Below, one piece after another: positions 18,600-26,606 of a stretch of DNA of 34,591 bases. The first letter of the stretch is position 1; every line of letters begins with the position of its first letter. The position numbers and the translations under genes were made by a program. This stretch comes from Pilibacter termitis (GTDB lineage Bacteria; Bacillota; Bacilli; Lactobacillales; Streptococcaceae): contig NZ_FUXI01000028.1 in assembly GCF_900167335.1 (NCBI RefSeq), positions 1 to 34,591 of the forward strand. The letters are read 5' to 3'. Below the pieces are notes generated by a model that saw only the letters and a program-made list of their open reading frames with translations, was not told the DNA's origin and ran no database searches.

Positions 18600-18627
18600 A
18601 TTATACCTAAATTTTTTTGAATGTCAA
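18600..18627 (-). promoter_or_regulatory. Promoter of the trp operon
   Basis: On the minus strand TTGACA (18627-18622) and TATAAT (18605-18600) are both perfect, with a 16-nt spacer. Transcription would start near 18593 and enter the T-box leader. A copy of the 155-bp element's terminal sequence lies only a few bases upstream. Confidence 0.88.
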
Positions 18628-18633
18628 AGGAAA

Positions 18634-18647
18634 TTTTTAGAGGTGCC
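18634..18647. repeat. Solitary copy of the inverted-repeat element end
   Basis: TTTTTAGAGGTGCC equals the terminal sequence of the 155-bp element at 21826-21980. No partner end is visible, so this looks like a remnant, 6 bp upstream of the trp -35 box. Confidence 0.5.
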
Positions 18648-18771
18648 ATAACTGTCTGAATATTACACAGCACACCAAAAGTCTGCACTCATCGCAATTT
18701 CATTCAATATTTTTATTTTCTATCCCACTATTTCTTCCGTTAAATGTTATAAAAAATATGCAATATTTAGG

Positions 18772-19224
18772 CTAAGAATTATTCTCTCTTCCCTCTCCAA
18801 CAAATCCATGCTCCTCCATCCACTCTATCTCATGACCTCTAAATTTCACAAGTCCTGTATTCAAAGGTCTAAAACCAAGTTTGACGTACCAATCCATTGA
18901 CCACGGAGCTGTATAAAGTGTGATAATTTGTCCATGAGCAAGTTTTACGAGAGTTTCCATGATTTTTCTACCGATTCCTTGTTTGTGATATTTTTCCTTT
19001 AGAGCGATATTGTAAATTTCTGCGTGAGAAACACCGTCAGATATAGCTCTACCACAACCGATAACTTTATTCTCCTCATCCAACACAAACACTTTATACA
19101 AGCTATTTTGAAATGCAAGCTCAATTTTTTCGGTTGGCAAATCTGTTAAACCATAGTAATGTAACAAATCTTTAATCTGTTCGTACTCGATATTTTCATC
19201 TGTTGTGACAATTTTATATGACAT
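18772..19224 (-). CDS. GNAT-family N-acetyltransferase
   Basis: A 150-residue single-domain acetyl-CoA-dependent transferase. The acetyl-CoA loop is in KEKYHKQGIGRKIMETLV (about 96-113), preceded by the beta strand AEIYNIAL and followed by LYTAPWSMDWYVKLGF, the usual C-terminal part. The start at 19224 follows AAAGGAGGA. The substrate cannot be told. Its neighbours are a sulfur locus containing an M20 deacylase, and in Bacillus N-acetyltransferases and deacetylases act together on sulfur amino acids, but a 320-bp repeat region separates the two here, so that link is speculative. Confidence 0.85.
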   Translation of the reverse strand: MSYKIVTTDENIEYEQIKDLLHYYGLTDLPTEKIELAFQNSLYKVFVLDEENKVIGCGRAISDGVSHAEIYNIALKEKYHKQGIGRKIMETLVKLAHGQIITLYTAPWSMDWYVKLGFRPLNTGLVKFRGHEIEWMEEHGFVGEGRENNS

Positions 19225-19254
19225 GAAATCCTCCTTTTTTTGAATAGATGCAAT

Positions 19255-19548
19255 GAGCTGAAGTCTGGCAACTGTTCACAATGTCGCTCGCAACTAACGT
19301 TTTGATACTAGTCTTTCAAGAATCTTTGATCCTTAGAAAGACTGTATGCGAAACGAAGTGTAGCAGTGAATAAACGACAGTGTTCACTGTTGCAGACTTC
19401 AAAACGCCCCTCTTAGCTTTTCTAGGTCTAGCTGTGAGGGGCAGGAGTTGGCTCGCTGTTCGCAACAGCACTGGAAACTAAGTTTCCAGCAAGTAAATGC
19501 TGTGGCTCACTGCGACAAACTCCTAAACGCCCCTCTTAGCTTTTCTAG
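19255..19548 (-). repeat. Hairpin repeat cluster C (two units, one long variant)
   Basis: On the minus strand, C2 (19548-19427) is a type 1 unit and C1 (19426-19255) is a long variant. In C1 the outer arms read GAAGTCTG and CAGACTTC instead of CAGGAG and CTCCTG, a compensatory replacement. An extra tip hairpin is inserted in which AGTCTTTC pairs with GAAAGACT and AGAATC with its partner (one mismatch). The cluster fills the 320-bp space between two minus-strand genes; its first unit begins at the stop codon of the gene at 19545. Orientation is again head-to-tail along transcription. Confidence 0.85.
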
Positions 19549-20558
19549 GCGAACTGTGTTGCTCGGTTGTGAGGTGTTTTCCAAATGGATAAGTCTGGGC
19601 CTTTTGGTAGAATTTTTGGTTTACTTTCTTTTTCCAGAATGTGTAGGCTCAAGAAATAATGTTTTTTAATTCCGTCAAAATCTGTCGTGTTGCCAAATCC
19701 GTCAGTCTGGTATAAATCTCTCGCATAGCCCCAAAGATTTGGATAGTCAATCAATCGTTTTTTATTAACATTAAATGCAGCGTAATAAGCTGTATCAAAT
19801 CTAGCGAGCGTGACATACAAACGAACATCGCTATCTGTTATTTTATCGCCATGAAGAAATCGTTGCTTAGACAATCTTTCTTCCAACCAATCCAAGCGAT
19901 TGAATACCAACTCATACGCTGCCTCATACGCCTCTTGACTTTGAGCAAAACCAGCCTTATACACACCGTTATTGATTTCATGAAAAATAATTTCATTTAG
20001 CTCTCTAATTTCTTTTTCTTTTTCTACTGGAAATAAATCGGGAGCGTCTTTTTTATGAAATTTCTTCCACTCTCTTTCCCAATAATAAGTGAGATTGTGG
20101 TAATCATTTTGTACTACTTTTTTCGTCTGCAAATCAATTACCGCTGGCACAGTTGGACGACCGCTATACTCTGGGTCTGCATTTTTATATAGTTCACTCA
20201 AATATTGTACCTTTAATACAGGGTCGATATTTCCTTCATCCAATGTAAATGCCCAATCAATTTTGCCAATATCAGTAGGTCTAAGCGGGTCAAGCGTCCC
20301 TAAGCTAATCACCTCTTCAAGTCCTAGAATTTTCCGCACAATCACCTGTCTATGTGCCCACGGACAAACTGGAGCCCAAATTAAACGATAACGATTTTTT
20401 TCAATTGGGAGACTTCCTTCTTCTTCTCCAAAAGGGGTGGTAAATTGATTCGTTTGACGCACGAACCGACCGTCTTTGGCTATTTCTTTGCTTACTGGGC
20501 TTGTTTCATTTTTTTGATTTGTTGGTAAAACGCAACATACTTCATTTTCTTTTGACAT
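19545..20558 (-). CDS. Glutathionyl-hydroquinone-reductase-like protein (Xi-class GST), copy 1
   Basis: 337 residues from the ATG at 20558, chosen because AAGGAGAG precedes it; an upstream frame extension to 20639 has no ribosome site. The thioredoxin-like N-terminal domain carries the Xi-class catalytic motif CPWAHR with Cys65, and the all-alpha C-terminal domain includes a SDVRLYVTLARFD segment typical of the YqjG/ECM4 group. Known members use glutathione to reduce glutathionyl-hydroquinones. The real substrate here is unknown. A paralogue lies at 27592-28554. It follows an M20 amidohydrolase gene by 85 nt and is probably last in the sulfur operon. The stop codon sits at the edge of a hairpin repeat. 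Confidence 0.85.
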   Translation of the reverse strand: MSKENEVCCVLPTNQKNETSPVSKEIAKDGRFVRQTNQFTTPFGEEEGSLPIEKNRYRLIWAPVCPWAHRQVIVRKILGLEEVISLGTLDPLRPTDIGKIDWAFTLDEGNIDPVLKVQYLSELYKNADPEYSGRPTVPAVIDLQTKKVVQNDYHNLTYYWEREWKKFHKKDAPDLFPVEKEKEIRELNEIIFHEINNGVYKAGFAQSQEAYEAAYELVFNRLDWLEERLSKQRFLHGDKITDSDVRLYVTLARFDTAYYAAFNVNKKRLIDYPNLWGYARDLYQTDGFGNTTDFDGIKKHYFLSLHILEKESKPKILPKGPDLSIWKTPHNRATQFA

Positions 20559-20643
20559 TTTTTTACTCTCCTTAAAATATTTTTTATACCTGCATTTGTT
20601 GAATAACAAGGGAAATTTCCCTTTTTTTCTCAAAAACAATTCG

Positions 20644-21798
20644 CTACACTAAAAAATTATCCAACACATGAAACGCATTTTCCACGTAATAATTTACAGC
20701 TATTGGCAGTGCTTCGTCTTTGACTAGGAAGTTGCTATGGTGCCAACCATTTGCTCCTTCTTCTCCATTTGTGCCGATGAATGCAAAAACTCCTGAGATT
20801 TTTTCTTGGTAATGTGAAAAATCTTCTCCTGCATTTGACGGTGTCGCTTGAATAACATTAGCAACTTTCTTACTTCCCTCTACAACAATTTTCGTTAATT
20901 TTGGGCAATTATAAGTAACTGGAGCTGAACTTCCCCAAATAATTTCAACACTTGCTCCTAAACTTTCTGCTGTATTTTCAATAATTTTGACAAAACGCTG
21001 TTTCGTTTCTTTTCGCAAATCCTGATTAAAACTGCGAATTGTTCCCTCAAAAAAACCGTCATCTGGCAAAACATTCCACGCCTGACCCGTTTCGATATGC
21101 GTAACACTTAGCACAATCGCCTCTCGTGCGGGGATATTTCTTGCAACAATCGTTTGAAGTTGTGTTAAAATTGTTGAAATCACAATCGGCACATCTACAC
21201 CAAGCTGTGGCTCGGCTGCATGCGTGCCAATTCCATGTACTTTGATAAAAAATTGATCAACAGATGCCATAATTCCTTCCTCAATCAAGGCAATTTCTCC
21301 TACTTTTAATTTAGGATGGTTGTGAAAACCAAGAATTGCTTGCACATCTTCTAAATGCCCTGCTTGAATGACTTCTACTGCTCCTCCTTGCACTTCTTCG
21401 GCTGGCTGAAAAATTAAGCGAACCAGACCATTTAGTTTGTCTTCATTCTCCTTTAAAATTTTTGCCGCACCAAGCAAACTTGTTTGGTGAAAATCGTGTC
21501 CGCAAGCGTGCATTATCCCCTCGTTTACTGAAGAATACGGCAACCCTGTTTTTTCGTTAATTGGCAAAGCATCAATATCTGCTCTAAGTGCAATGACTTT
21601 CCCATTACTCTTGTCGCCAATTTCAGCAATCACCCCTGTTTTCATACTTGTCGGAACAATTGCAATCCCCCATTCTTCCAATTTCCTCTTTAAAAATTTT
21701 GTCGTCTCAAATTCTTCATTCGAAAGCTCAGGATGTTGATGTAAATAGTGCCTTATTTCAACTAATTCTTCATAAAATTCTTTTGTCAACTCTGTCAT
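20644..21798 (-). CDS. M20 family amidohydrolase (N-acyl amino acid deacylase)
   Basis: 384 residues from the ATG at 21798 (AAGGTG upstream). A longer frame to 21831 would begin inside a mobile element and is rejected. The metal-binding motif HACGHDFHQ includes Cys99, His101 and His104 of the M20D type; an acidic pair appears in QPAEEVQGG and a further His in GIGTHAAEPQ. Such enzymes hydrolyse N-acetyl or other N-acyl amino acids or indole conjugates. In Bacillus, relatives in the ytmI and yxe clusters deacylate sulfur amino-acid derivatives brought in by ABC importers. The importer and cysteine genes just upstream support that role here (inference). Confidence 0.82.
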   Translation of the reverse strand: MTELTKEFYEELVEIRHYLHQHPELSNEEFETTKFLKRKLEEWGIAIVPTSMKTGVIAEIGDKSNGKVIALRADIDALPINEKTGLPYSSVNEGIMHACGHDFHQTSLLGAAKILKENEDKLNGLVRLIFQPAEEVQGGAVEVIQAGHLEDVQAILGFHNHPKLKVGEIALIEEGIMASVDQFFIKVHGIGTHAAEPQLGVDVPIVISTILTQLQTIVARNIPAREAIVLSVTHIETGQAWNVLPDDGFFEGTIRSFNQDLRKETKQRFVKIIENTAESLGASVEIIWGSSAPVTYNCPKLTKIVVEGSKKVANVIQATPSNAGEDFSHYQEKISGVFAFIGTNGEEGANGWHHSNFLVKDEALPIAVNYYVENAFHVLDNFLV

Positions 21799-21825
21799 GT
21801 TCTTCACCTTGTAATTATTTTTTAT

Positions 21826-21980
21826 GGGCACCTCTAAAAACTCCGCTTAAGACTAAATTAGCTAGTTTTTCGATTATCGAGGAAATCGACGAAAGCTATG
21901 TGGTTCATAGGTTGAGGAGATTGACGAAGAAAATCGGAAAACTAGCAATTTAGGATAAGTGCGAGTTTTTAGAGGTGCCC
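21826..21980. mobile_element. 155-bp MITE-like inverted-repeat element with TTAT target duplication
   Basis: The element starts GGGCACCTCTAAAAACTC and ends with its inverse GAGTTTTTAGAGGTGCCC. The two halves remain partly complementary for about 50 bp (GCTAGTTTT and AAAACTAGC inside). It is flanked by TTAT on both sides (21822-21825 and 21981-21984), the mark of insertion. It has no transposase and only short frames. It sits between the binding-protein gene and the M20 gene of the same operon. Two isolated ends with the same sequence occur at 18634-18647 and 23000-23014. Confidence 0.8.
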
Positions 21981-21985
21981 TTATA

Positions 21986-22011
21986 CCATTTAGTTTTGTT
22001 CTGCCTAAATG
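21986..22011. repeat. Short hairpin next to the MITE
   Basis: CATTTAG and CTAAATG form a 7-bp stem around a loop of about 11 nt, between the MITE and the cloverleaf-like element. Confidence 0.4.
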
Positions 22012-22022
22012 ATTTGCTTATC

Positions 22023-22086
22023 GGGGAAACTTTTAGCTTTGCTAAAAGCAAGTCTTGCGACTTGGTTTACTTCGTAAACATTCCCC
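22023..22086 (-). other. Cloverleaf-like three-hairpin element
   Basis: GGGGAA (22023-22028) pairs with TTCCCC (22081-22086) and encloses three adjoining hairpins: 22030-22048 (CTTTTAGC/GCTAAAAG), 22049-22064 (CAAGTC/GACTTG) and 22065-22079 (GTTTAC/GTAAAC). Only one base on each side is left unpaired. As minus-strand RNA the middle loop is GCAA, a GNRA tetraloop, and another is a GAA triloop. A further hairpin (22114-22130, GAAATAC/GTATTTC, loop GAA on the minus strand) leads into the stop of the binding-protein gene. It is not a tRNA: arm sizes and invariant bases do not fit. Confidence 0.65.
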
Positions 22087-22134
22087 CTCAGCTCAAAAGC
22101 ATTTCGCTACGCTGAAATACTTCGTATTTCGACT

Positions 22135-22971
22135 TCACTCAATGATTTTGGGTACAAAATCTCCTTTAAAAAATTGGTTGGATAATTTTTTTAATGTCCC
22201 GTCTTTTTCTAATTCTGCTAGGATTTTATTGACCTTCTCTTGCAATTTTTTTCCTTGTTCATCTTTTGTAAAAATAAGATACTCATATCCGTCATGTTCA
22301 TCTTCACTTTCAGAAGTAATTGGATAGACATTTAGTTTCAAATCCTGTTCTTTTATAATCGTTGTCAACGAGATTGCATCATACAAAATAAAATCAATTT
22401 TTCCATTTTCCACATCAAGCAAACGACTGGCAATCGGATAATTTCCGTCCACATAGTTCAACTGAATGGATTGATTGGGGTTTTCTTCATTGTATTTGGT
22501 CAAAATCGTTGTAAAATTAGCACTCGGCAGGACTTCTGTCGATTGTTTTGCAAGATTTCCCAAAGTTTTCACTTCTTTTTCAGACTTCGTTGCAATAGCA
22601 TTGCTTGATTTCGACAAGGGAGATGAATAATAATATTTTTCTTCCCTTTCCTCGTTCCACCCTATGTCATTGGCTGCAATTTGGTAACGACCGCTCGACA
22701 CGCCTGAGATTACCGAGTCAAAATCTGTCACTTCGATTTTCAATTCGTATTCGGGTAATTTCTCAAACACTTTTTTGACAACTTCTACGTCATATCCTGT
22801 CGGCACTTCATCTTTGGCAAAGGTAAACGGATTGGTATCCGCATCTGTTGCTACTGTAATCACCGTTTTTTCCGCCGTTTCTTTGCTTTTTTCTTCCTTT
22901 GATTGACAACTTGACAATACGAAAACAGTTAAAAAAACGGAGAAAATAAATAATAATTTTCTTTTCTTCAT
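22135..22971 (-). CDS. Amino-acid ABC transporter substrate-binding lipoprotein (cystine-type)
   Basis: 278 residues, bacterial extracellular solute-binding family 3. The N-terminus is a lipoprotein signal with lipobox LSSC (Cys at about 22), so it is anchored to the outer face of the membrane. The ligand-domain hallmark GYDVEVVKKVFEKL and a GRYQIAANDIGWNEEREEKY segment follow. Sequence of the family and the neighbouring cysteine genes point to cystine or related sulfur amino acids. It lies downstream of its ATPase with 36 nt between. The final codons run into hairpin-forming DNA. A second family-3 lipoprotein is at 26732-27589. Confidence 0.88.
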   Translation of the reverse strand: MKKRKLLFIFSVFLTVFVLSSCQSKEEKSKETAEKTVITVATDADTNPFTFAKDEVPTGYDVEVVKKVFEKLPEYELKIEVTDFDSVISGVSSGRYQIAANDIGWNEEREEKYYYSSPLSKSSNAIATKSEKEVKTLGNLAKQSTEVLPSANFTTILTKYNEENPNQSIQLNYVDGNYPIASRLLDVENGKIDFILYDAISLTTIIKEQDLKLNVYPITSESEDEHDGYEYLIFTKDEQGKKLQEKVNKILAELEKDGTLKKLSNQFFKGDFVPKIIE

Positions 22972-22999
22972 TATTTCGCTATTCCTCTCACTTGTTTTA

Positions 23000-23014
23000 G
23001 GGCACCTCTAAATA
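23000..23014. repeat. Remnant of the inverted-repeat element end at the ATPase stop
   Basis: GGGCACCTCTAAATA matches the terminus of the 155-bp element. On the minus strand its TAG (23010-23008) forms the stop codon of the ABC ATPase, so an old insertion may have reset the end of that gene. Confidence 0.5.
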
Positions 23015-23766
23015 ATAAATTCTGGCTCATAATTTTGTTCTTTCATTGATAAAAATTCACGTGTTCTCGGGTTCAGTGGGCGATTAAAGACGTCATCTGT
23101 CGAGCCACTTTCAATCAGTTTTCCTTTTTCTAAAAACAAAACTTTCGTTGCTACTCTGCGGACAAAATTCATCTCATGAGAAACGAGTAACATCGTTTGC
23201 CCCTCTCTTGTCGCCTGCTGAATGGTCGCTTGCACTTCACCTACTAATTCTGGATCCAACGCACTTGTCGGCTCATCTAAAAGAAGTAATTTCGGCTTAA
23301 CAGCCAACGCTCTAGCAATCCCTACACGTTGTTTTTGCCCGCCAGACAAATGTTTTGGATAATAATTGACTCTATCAGTAAGCCCTACTTTTTCAATCTC
23401 ATGCAAAGCAATTTCTGTTGCCTCTTTATCTGAAATTTTCTGCACAATTTTCAAAGCCTCTTTAACATTTTCTAAAACCGTCTTTCGCTCAAACAAATTA
23501 AAATGCTGAAATACCATAGCAGTTTGCTTGCGTAACTCTAAAATTTCCTGCTTGCTAATCGTTTCAAAATTGAACAATTGATTCTCCAAAGAAAGTGTCC
23601 CGCTATCTGCTTTTTCTAAGTAATTCAAACTTCTTAGAAACGTTGATTTTCCTGCACCACTGGCACCAATCAAGGCAATCACTTCCCCTTTTTGAAATTC
23701 AACGCTGATGTTATTTAGCACAATATGCTGATGAAATTTTTTAGAGAGATGCTCTATTTTAAACAT
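23008..23766 (-). CDS. Amino-acid ABC transporter ATP-binding protein
   Basis: 252 residues from the ATG at 23766; a GTG one codon earlier is possible. Walker A is GASGAGKST (34-42), the signature is LSGGQKQRVGIARAL, Walker B is LLLLDEPTSALD, followed by the switch histidine in VSHEMNF. It is the polar amino-acid uptake type that energises import by the permease at 23759-24520. Its start overlaps the permease end by 8 nt. The stop codon lies in a mobile-element remnant. Confidence 0.93.
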   Translation of the reverse strand: MFKIEHLSKKFHQHIVLNNISVEFQKGEVIALIGASGAGKSTFLRSLNYLEKADSGTLSLENQLFNFETISKQEILELRKQTAMVFQHFNLFERKTVLENVKEALKIVQKISDKEATEIALHEIEKVGLTDRVNYYPKHLSGGQKQRVGIARALAVKPKLLLLDEPTSALDPELVGEVQATIQQATREGQTMLLVSHEMNFVRRVATKVLFLEKGKLIESGSTDDVFNRPLNPRTREFLSMKEQNYEPEFII

Positions 23767-24520
23767 CACTTCTCACCTCTTTTCTCCCAAATAATCCCGT
23801 TCCACGTCCACGAGGGTCTTTTATTTCCAACTTGTTTTCCAACAAATAAACGAGAAATTCAATCAAAATATTCATCGCCCAATACAAAATTGCCACGGCT
23901 AAATAGGTCTCAAAGTAACGAAAATTGCTCCCTGCAATGATTTTCACCTGTGCGGTCATCTCGACTACTCCTGCAACAAATGCAACAGAAGTTCCTTTTA
24001 ATAGTCCCATTAATGCATTGGCAAGAGGGAGAGTAGCGACTACACTTGCTTCTGGCAAAATAATTCTCCGAAACACTTGCGGATAAGTCATCCCTAGACT
24101 TTCTGCCGCCTCGATTTGCCCTTTATCTACCGATTGCAAGGCACTGCGGATTGTTTCCGATTGGTACGCTGCCTCGTTAAAAGAGTATGTAACCAAAACG
24201 AAAAGCATTGCTGGCACGCTATTCACGTTCCAATTGGTATCATACGTTGCATTCAAATATTTCAAAAATAGAGGGATTCCTGTATAAGTGATATAAAGTT
24301 GCACGATAATCGGAGTTCCTCGAATAAAACTAACAAACACAAGGAGCATTTGATACAATACGGGGATTTTTTTCATTTTTATCACTGCAAAAAGCAGTCC
24401 TAAAACTAAACCGATAATCATCGAAACTAGCGTTATTTCTACTGTCGTAGGAATCATTTTGAAAAGTTTTGGAATTGCTTGCCAAACAGCATCTATATCA
24501 AAAATTTTTCCTTTATTCAT
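23759..24520 (-). CDS. Amino-acid ABC transporter permease
   Basis: 253 residues from the ATG at 24520, which follows GAGGAGG; an upstream frame to 24580 lies inside cysK and has no ribosome site. Several membrane segments are visible (for example around TVEITLVSMIIGLVLGLLFA). The EAA loop that contacts the ATPase is QIEAAESLGMTYPQVFRRII. This is the HisM/TcyL type, which often works as a homodimer. The gene overlaps the cysK end by 8 nt, tying cysteine synthesis to uptake in one operon. Confidence 0.92.
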   Translation of the reverse strand: MNKGKIFDIDAVWQAIPKLFKMIPTTVEITLVSMIIGLVLGLLFAVIKMKKIPVLYQMLLVFVSFIRGTPIIVQLYITYTGIPLFLKYLNATYDTNWNVNSVPAMLFVLVTYSFNEAAYQSETIRSALQSVDKGQIEAAESLGMTYPQVFRRIILPEASVVATLPLANALMGLLKGTSVAFVAGVVEMTAQVKIIAGSNFRYFETYLAVAILYWAMNILIEFLVYLLENKLEIKDPRGRGTGLFGRKEVRSDV

Positions 24521-25454
24521 TCTTCGCCTCCTCATAATTTTTTTGAGCAAAAATATCCGTTGATAAATAGCGTTCTCCATTGTCAGCAGCTACAACAACT
24601 ACGTGTTTGTTTGCTCCGATTTTTCTTGCTACGTCAAACGCTGCATGAATTGCCGCACCACTTGATATACCAAGCAATAGTCCTTTTTCTGCTAATTTTC
24701 TCGTTTGAGTAATAGCCTCCTCCTCAGTAACACGCAATACCTCATCATAAAGCGTGGTATCTAGCACTTCAGGGATAATGCCTGCTCCGATTCCTTGGAT
24801 TTTGTGTGGCGAGGCGATTCCTCCACTTAGTACGGGTGATTTTTCTGGTTCTACGGCAAAGATTTTCACCTCTTTTTTCAACTCTCGAAAATGACTGCCT
24901 ACTCCTGTTAACGTACCACCTGTTCCCACGCCTGCAACGAATGCCTCAGGCACTGCTCCTAATGCACGAATAATTTCTGGTGCAGTTGTTTGAAAATGAA
25001 TTTGCGGATTCGCTCTATTTTCAAATTGTCTTAGCGAAAGATAGTTTTGATTTTCTCGCAATAATTCCTCCATTTTTTCAAAACTTGCTGCAATGCCACC
25101 ACTAGCGGAAGTTTCAATTACCGTTGCTCCATAAGCACGAATAAGTTGTTTTCTCTCACAACTTACCACTTCTGGCAATATCACAATTAAGGGGATTTTT
25201 TTGACTGCACAAACAATCGCTAACCCAATGCCAGTGTTTCCACTGCTCGCCTCCACAAGTGTTGTCCTAGCAGTAATTTTCCCCTCACGAATCGCTGTTT
25301 CCACCATATTTAAAGCAATTCTGTCTTTTACACTTTTCCCTATATTAAAATACTCCAGTTTTACAAAAACATCTGCAAATTCTCTTTCATTGGGATTTTC
25401 CAATTTGACAAGAGGCGTTTTGCCAATTAGTTCGCTAACATTTTGATAAATCAT
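24513..25454 (-). CDS. cysK: Cysteine synthase (O-acetylserine sulfhydrylase type)
   Basis: PLP enzyme making cysteine from O-acetylserine and sulfide. 313 residues, normal length. PLP lysine is Lys43 in KSVKDRIAL, the substrate loop is EASSGNTGIGLA (68-79) and the phosphate loop is GTGGTLTG. The segment before the lysine reads FNIGK where most CysK have NPGGS or NPGSS. Related enzymes of the MccA type act as cystathionine beta-synthases, which cannot be excluded because the gene overlaps a cystathionine lyase/synthase gene by 4 nt (ATGA). The same pairing is known from Lactococcus (metB2-cysK) and Bacillus (mccAB). Confidence 0.87.
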   Translation of the reverse strand: MIYQNVSELIGKTPLVKLENPNEREFADVFVKLEYFNIGKSVKDRIALNMVETAIREGKITARTTLVEASSGNTGIGLAIVCAVKKIPLIVILPEVVSCERKQLIRAYGATVIETSASGGIAASFEKMEELLRENQNYLSLRQFENRANPQIHFQTTAPEIIRALGAVPEAFVAGVGTGGTLTGVGSHFRELKKEVKIFAVEPEKSPVLSGGIASPHKIQGIGAGIIPEVLDTTLYDEVLRVTEEEAITQTRKLAEKGLLLGISSGAAIHAAFDVARKIGANKHVVVVAADNGERYLSTDIFAQKNYEEAKNE

Positions 25455-26596
25455 GACAACCTCGCTTTTTCTAGTGCTTGTGCTAAATCTTCTATCAAAT
25501 CTTCTTTATTTTCAATACCAATCGCAAGGCGAAGATGACGATTGCTAATGCCAAGAATTTTCAATTCTTCTTCACTAAACGATTGATGACTCATTTTGCC
25601 AATATGCTCAATCAAACTCTCCACTCCGCCCAAACTTGCTGCCAAATCAAAACGCTGCAACGCTTTTAAAAACACGTCAAGATCGATCGTTTCTTTGAGT
25701 GAAAATGAAATCAATGCACCAATTCCACTTGCTTGTCTTTCTTGAATTTCACGCTCTGCTTTATTTGCACTTCCTGCAAAATAGACGTTTTCAACATCTT
25801 TATGGTGTTGTAGAAATGCCACTATCGCTTTCGTATTTTCCGTTTGTCTATCTAATCTCACGCTCAATGTTTTTATCCCACGAATAAAAGAATAGCACTC
25901 AAAAGGACTTAAAATTGCTCCTTGATTGATTTGGAAAAAACGAAGTTTTTCATGTAGTGTCTCGTTATTTGTCGTAATCAACCCTCCAATCGCATCGGCA
26001 TGCCCTCCGAAATATTTCGTTGCTGAATAAACGACTACGTCTGCTCCTAACGCTAAAGGTTTCTGATAATACGGGGTTAAAAATGTATTATCCACTGCCA
26101 CGACAATTCCTTTTTGATGTGCTAAATCGCTGATTTTTTGAATATCGCTCACTCGCAAAAGAGGATTACTCGGCGTTTCAATGAAAATTCCTTTTACATT
26201 TTCATCAAAATCTTCTAGTGAATATTCATTCAAATTTTCCACCAATTCATATTCAATGCCATATTGCTGAAAATACTTTTGCACAAACGCATACGTTCCA
26301 CCATAAATTTCGCTATTAAACAACACCTTGTCCTTTGGCTGAAAAAGACTGAAAAATGCACTGCTTGCTGCCATACCTGAAGAATACGCAAGAGCAAAAC
26401 GAGCATTTTCACACCCTGCAACCAATTTCTCCAAATGTGTCCTCGTTGGATTGCTTGCTCGTGAATATTGATATTCACCAAATTCGTCCAATCCTTCTTG
26501 TTCATACGTTGAAGTTAAATAAATTGGAGGAGTGACAGCGTTGTGTGGTGTCTCCTTAGATGAAATTCCTGTTACTACAAATGTGTCTAGTTTCAT
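25451..26596 (-). CDS. Cystathionine gamma-lyase / gamma-synthase family enzyme
   Basis: 381-residue Cys/Met-metabolism PLP protein. PLP lysine is Lys194 in YSATKYFGGHAD, with SSGMAA (72-77) and DNTFLTPYYQKPL. It is a second member of the family beside the gene at 9862; the two differ in the post-lysine segment. Its operon with cysK and a cystine-type importer favours lyase activity (cystathionine or cystine breakdown, reverse transsulfuration), but synthase activity is possible. ATG at 26596 follows AAGAGG, which directly touches the tail of a hairpin repeat. Confidence 0.82.
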   Translation of the reverse strand: MKLDTFVVTGISSKETPHNAVTPPIYLTSTYEQEGLDEFGEYQYSRASNPTRTHLEKLVAGCENARFALAYSSGMAASSAFFSLFQPKDKVLFNSEIYGGTYAFVQKYFQQYGIEYELVENLNEYSLEDFDENVKGIFIETPSNPLLRVSDIQKISDLAHQKGIVVAVDNTFLTPYYQKPLALGADVVVYSATKYFGGHADAIGGLITTNNETLHEKLRFFQINQGAILSPFECYSFIRGIKTLSVRLDRQTENTKAIVAFLQHHKDVENVYFAGSANKAEREIQERQASGIGALISFSLKETIDLDVFLKALQRFDLAASLGGVESLIEHIGKMSHQSFSEEELKILGISNRHLRLAIGIENKEDLIEDLAQALEKARLS

Positions 26597-26606
26597 GGGA
26601 TACCTC

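Noticed and set aside
22023-22086. tRNA gene
   Set aside because: The cloverleaf has a 6-bp closing stem, three arms with tiny loops, no anticodon loop of 7 nt and no TTC-A or CCA features.
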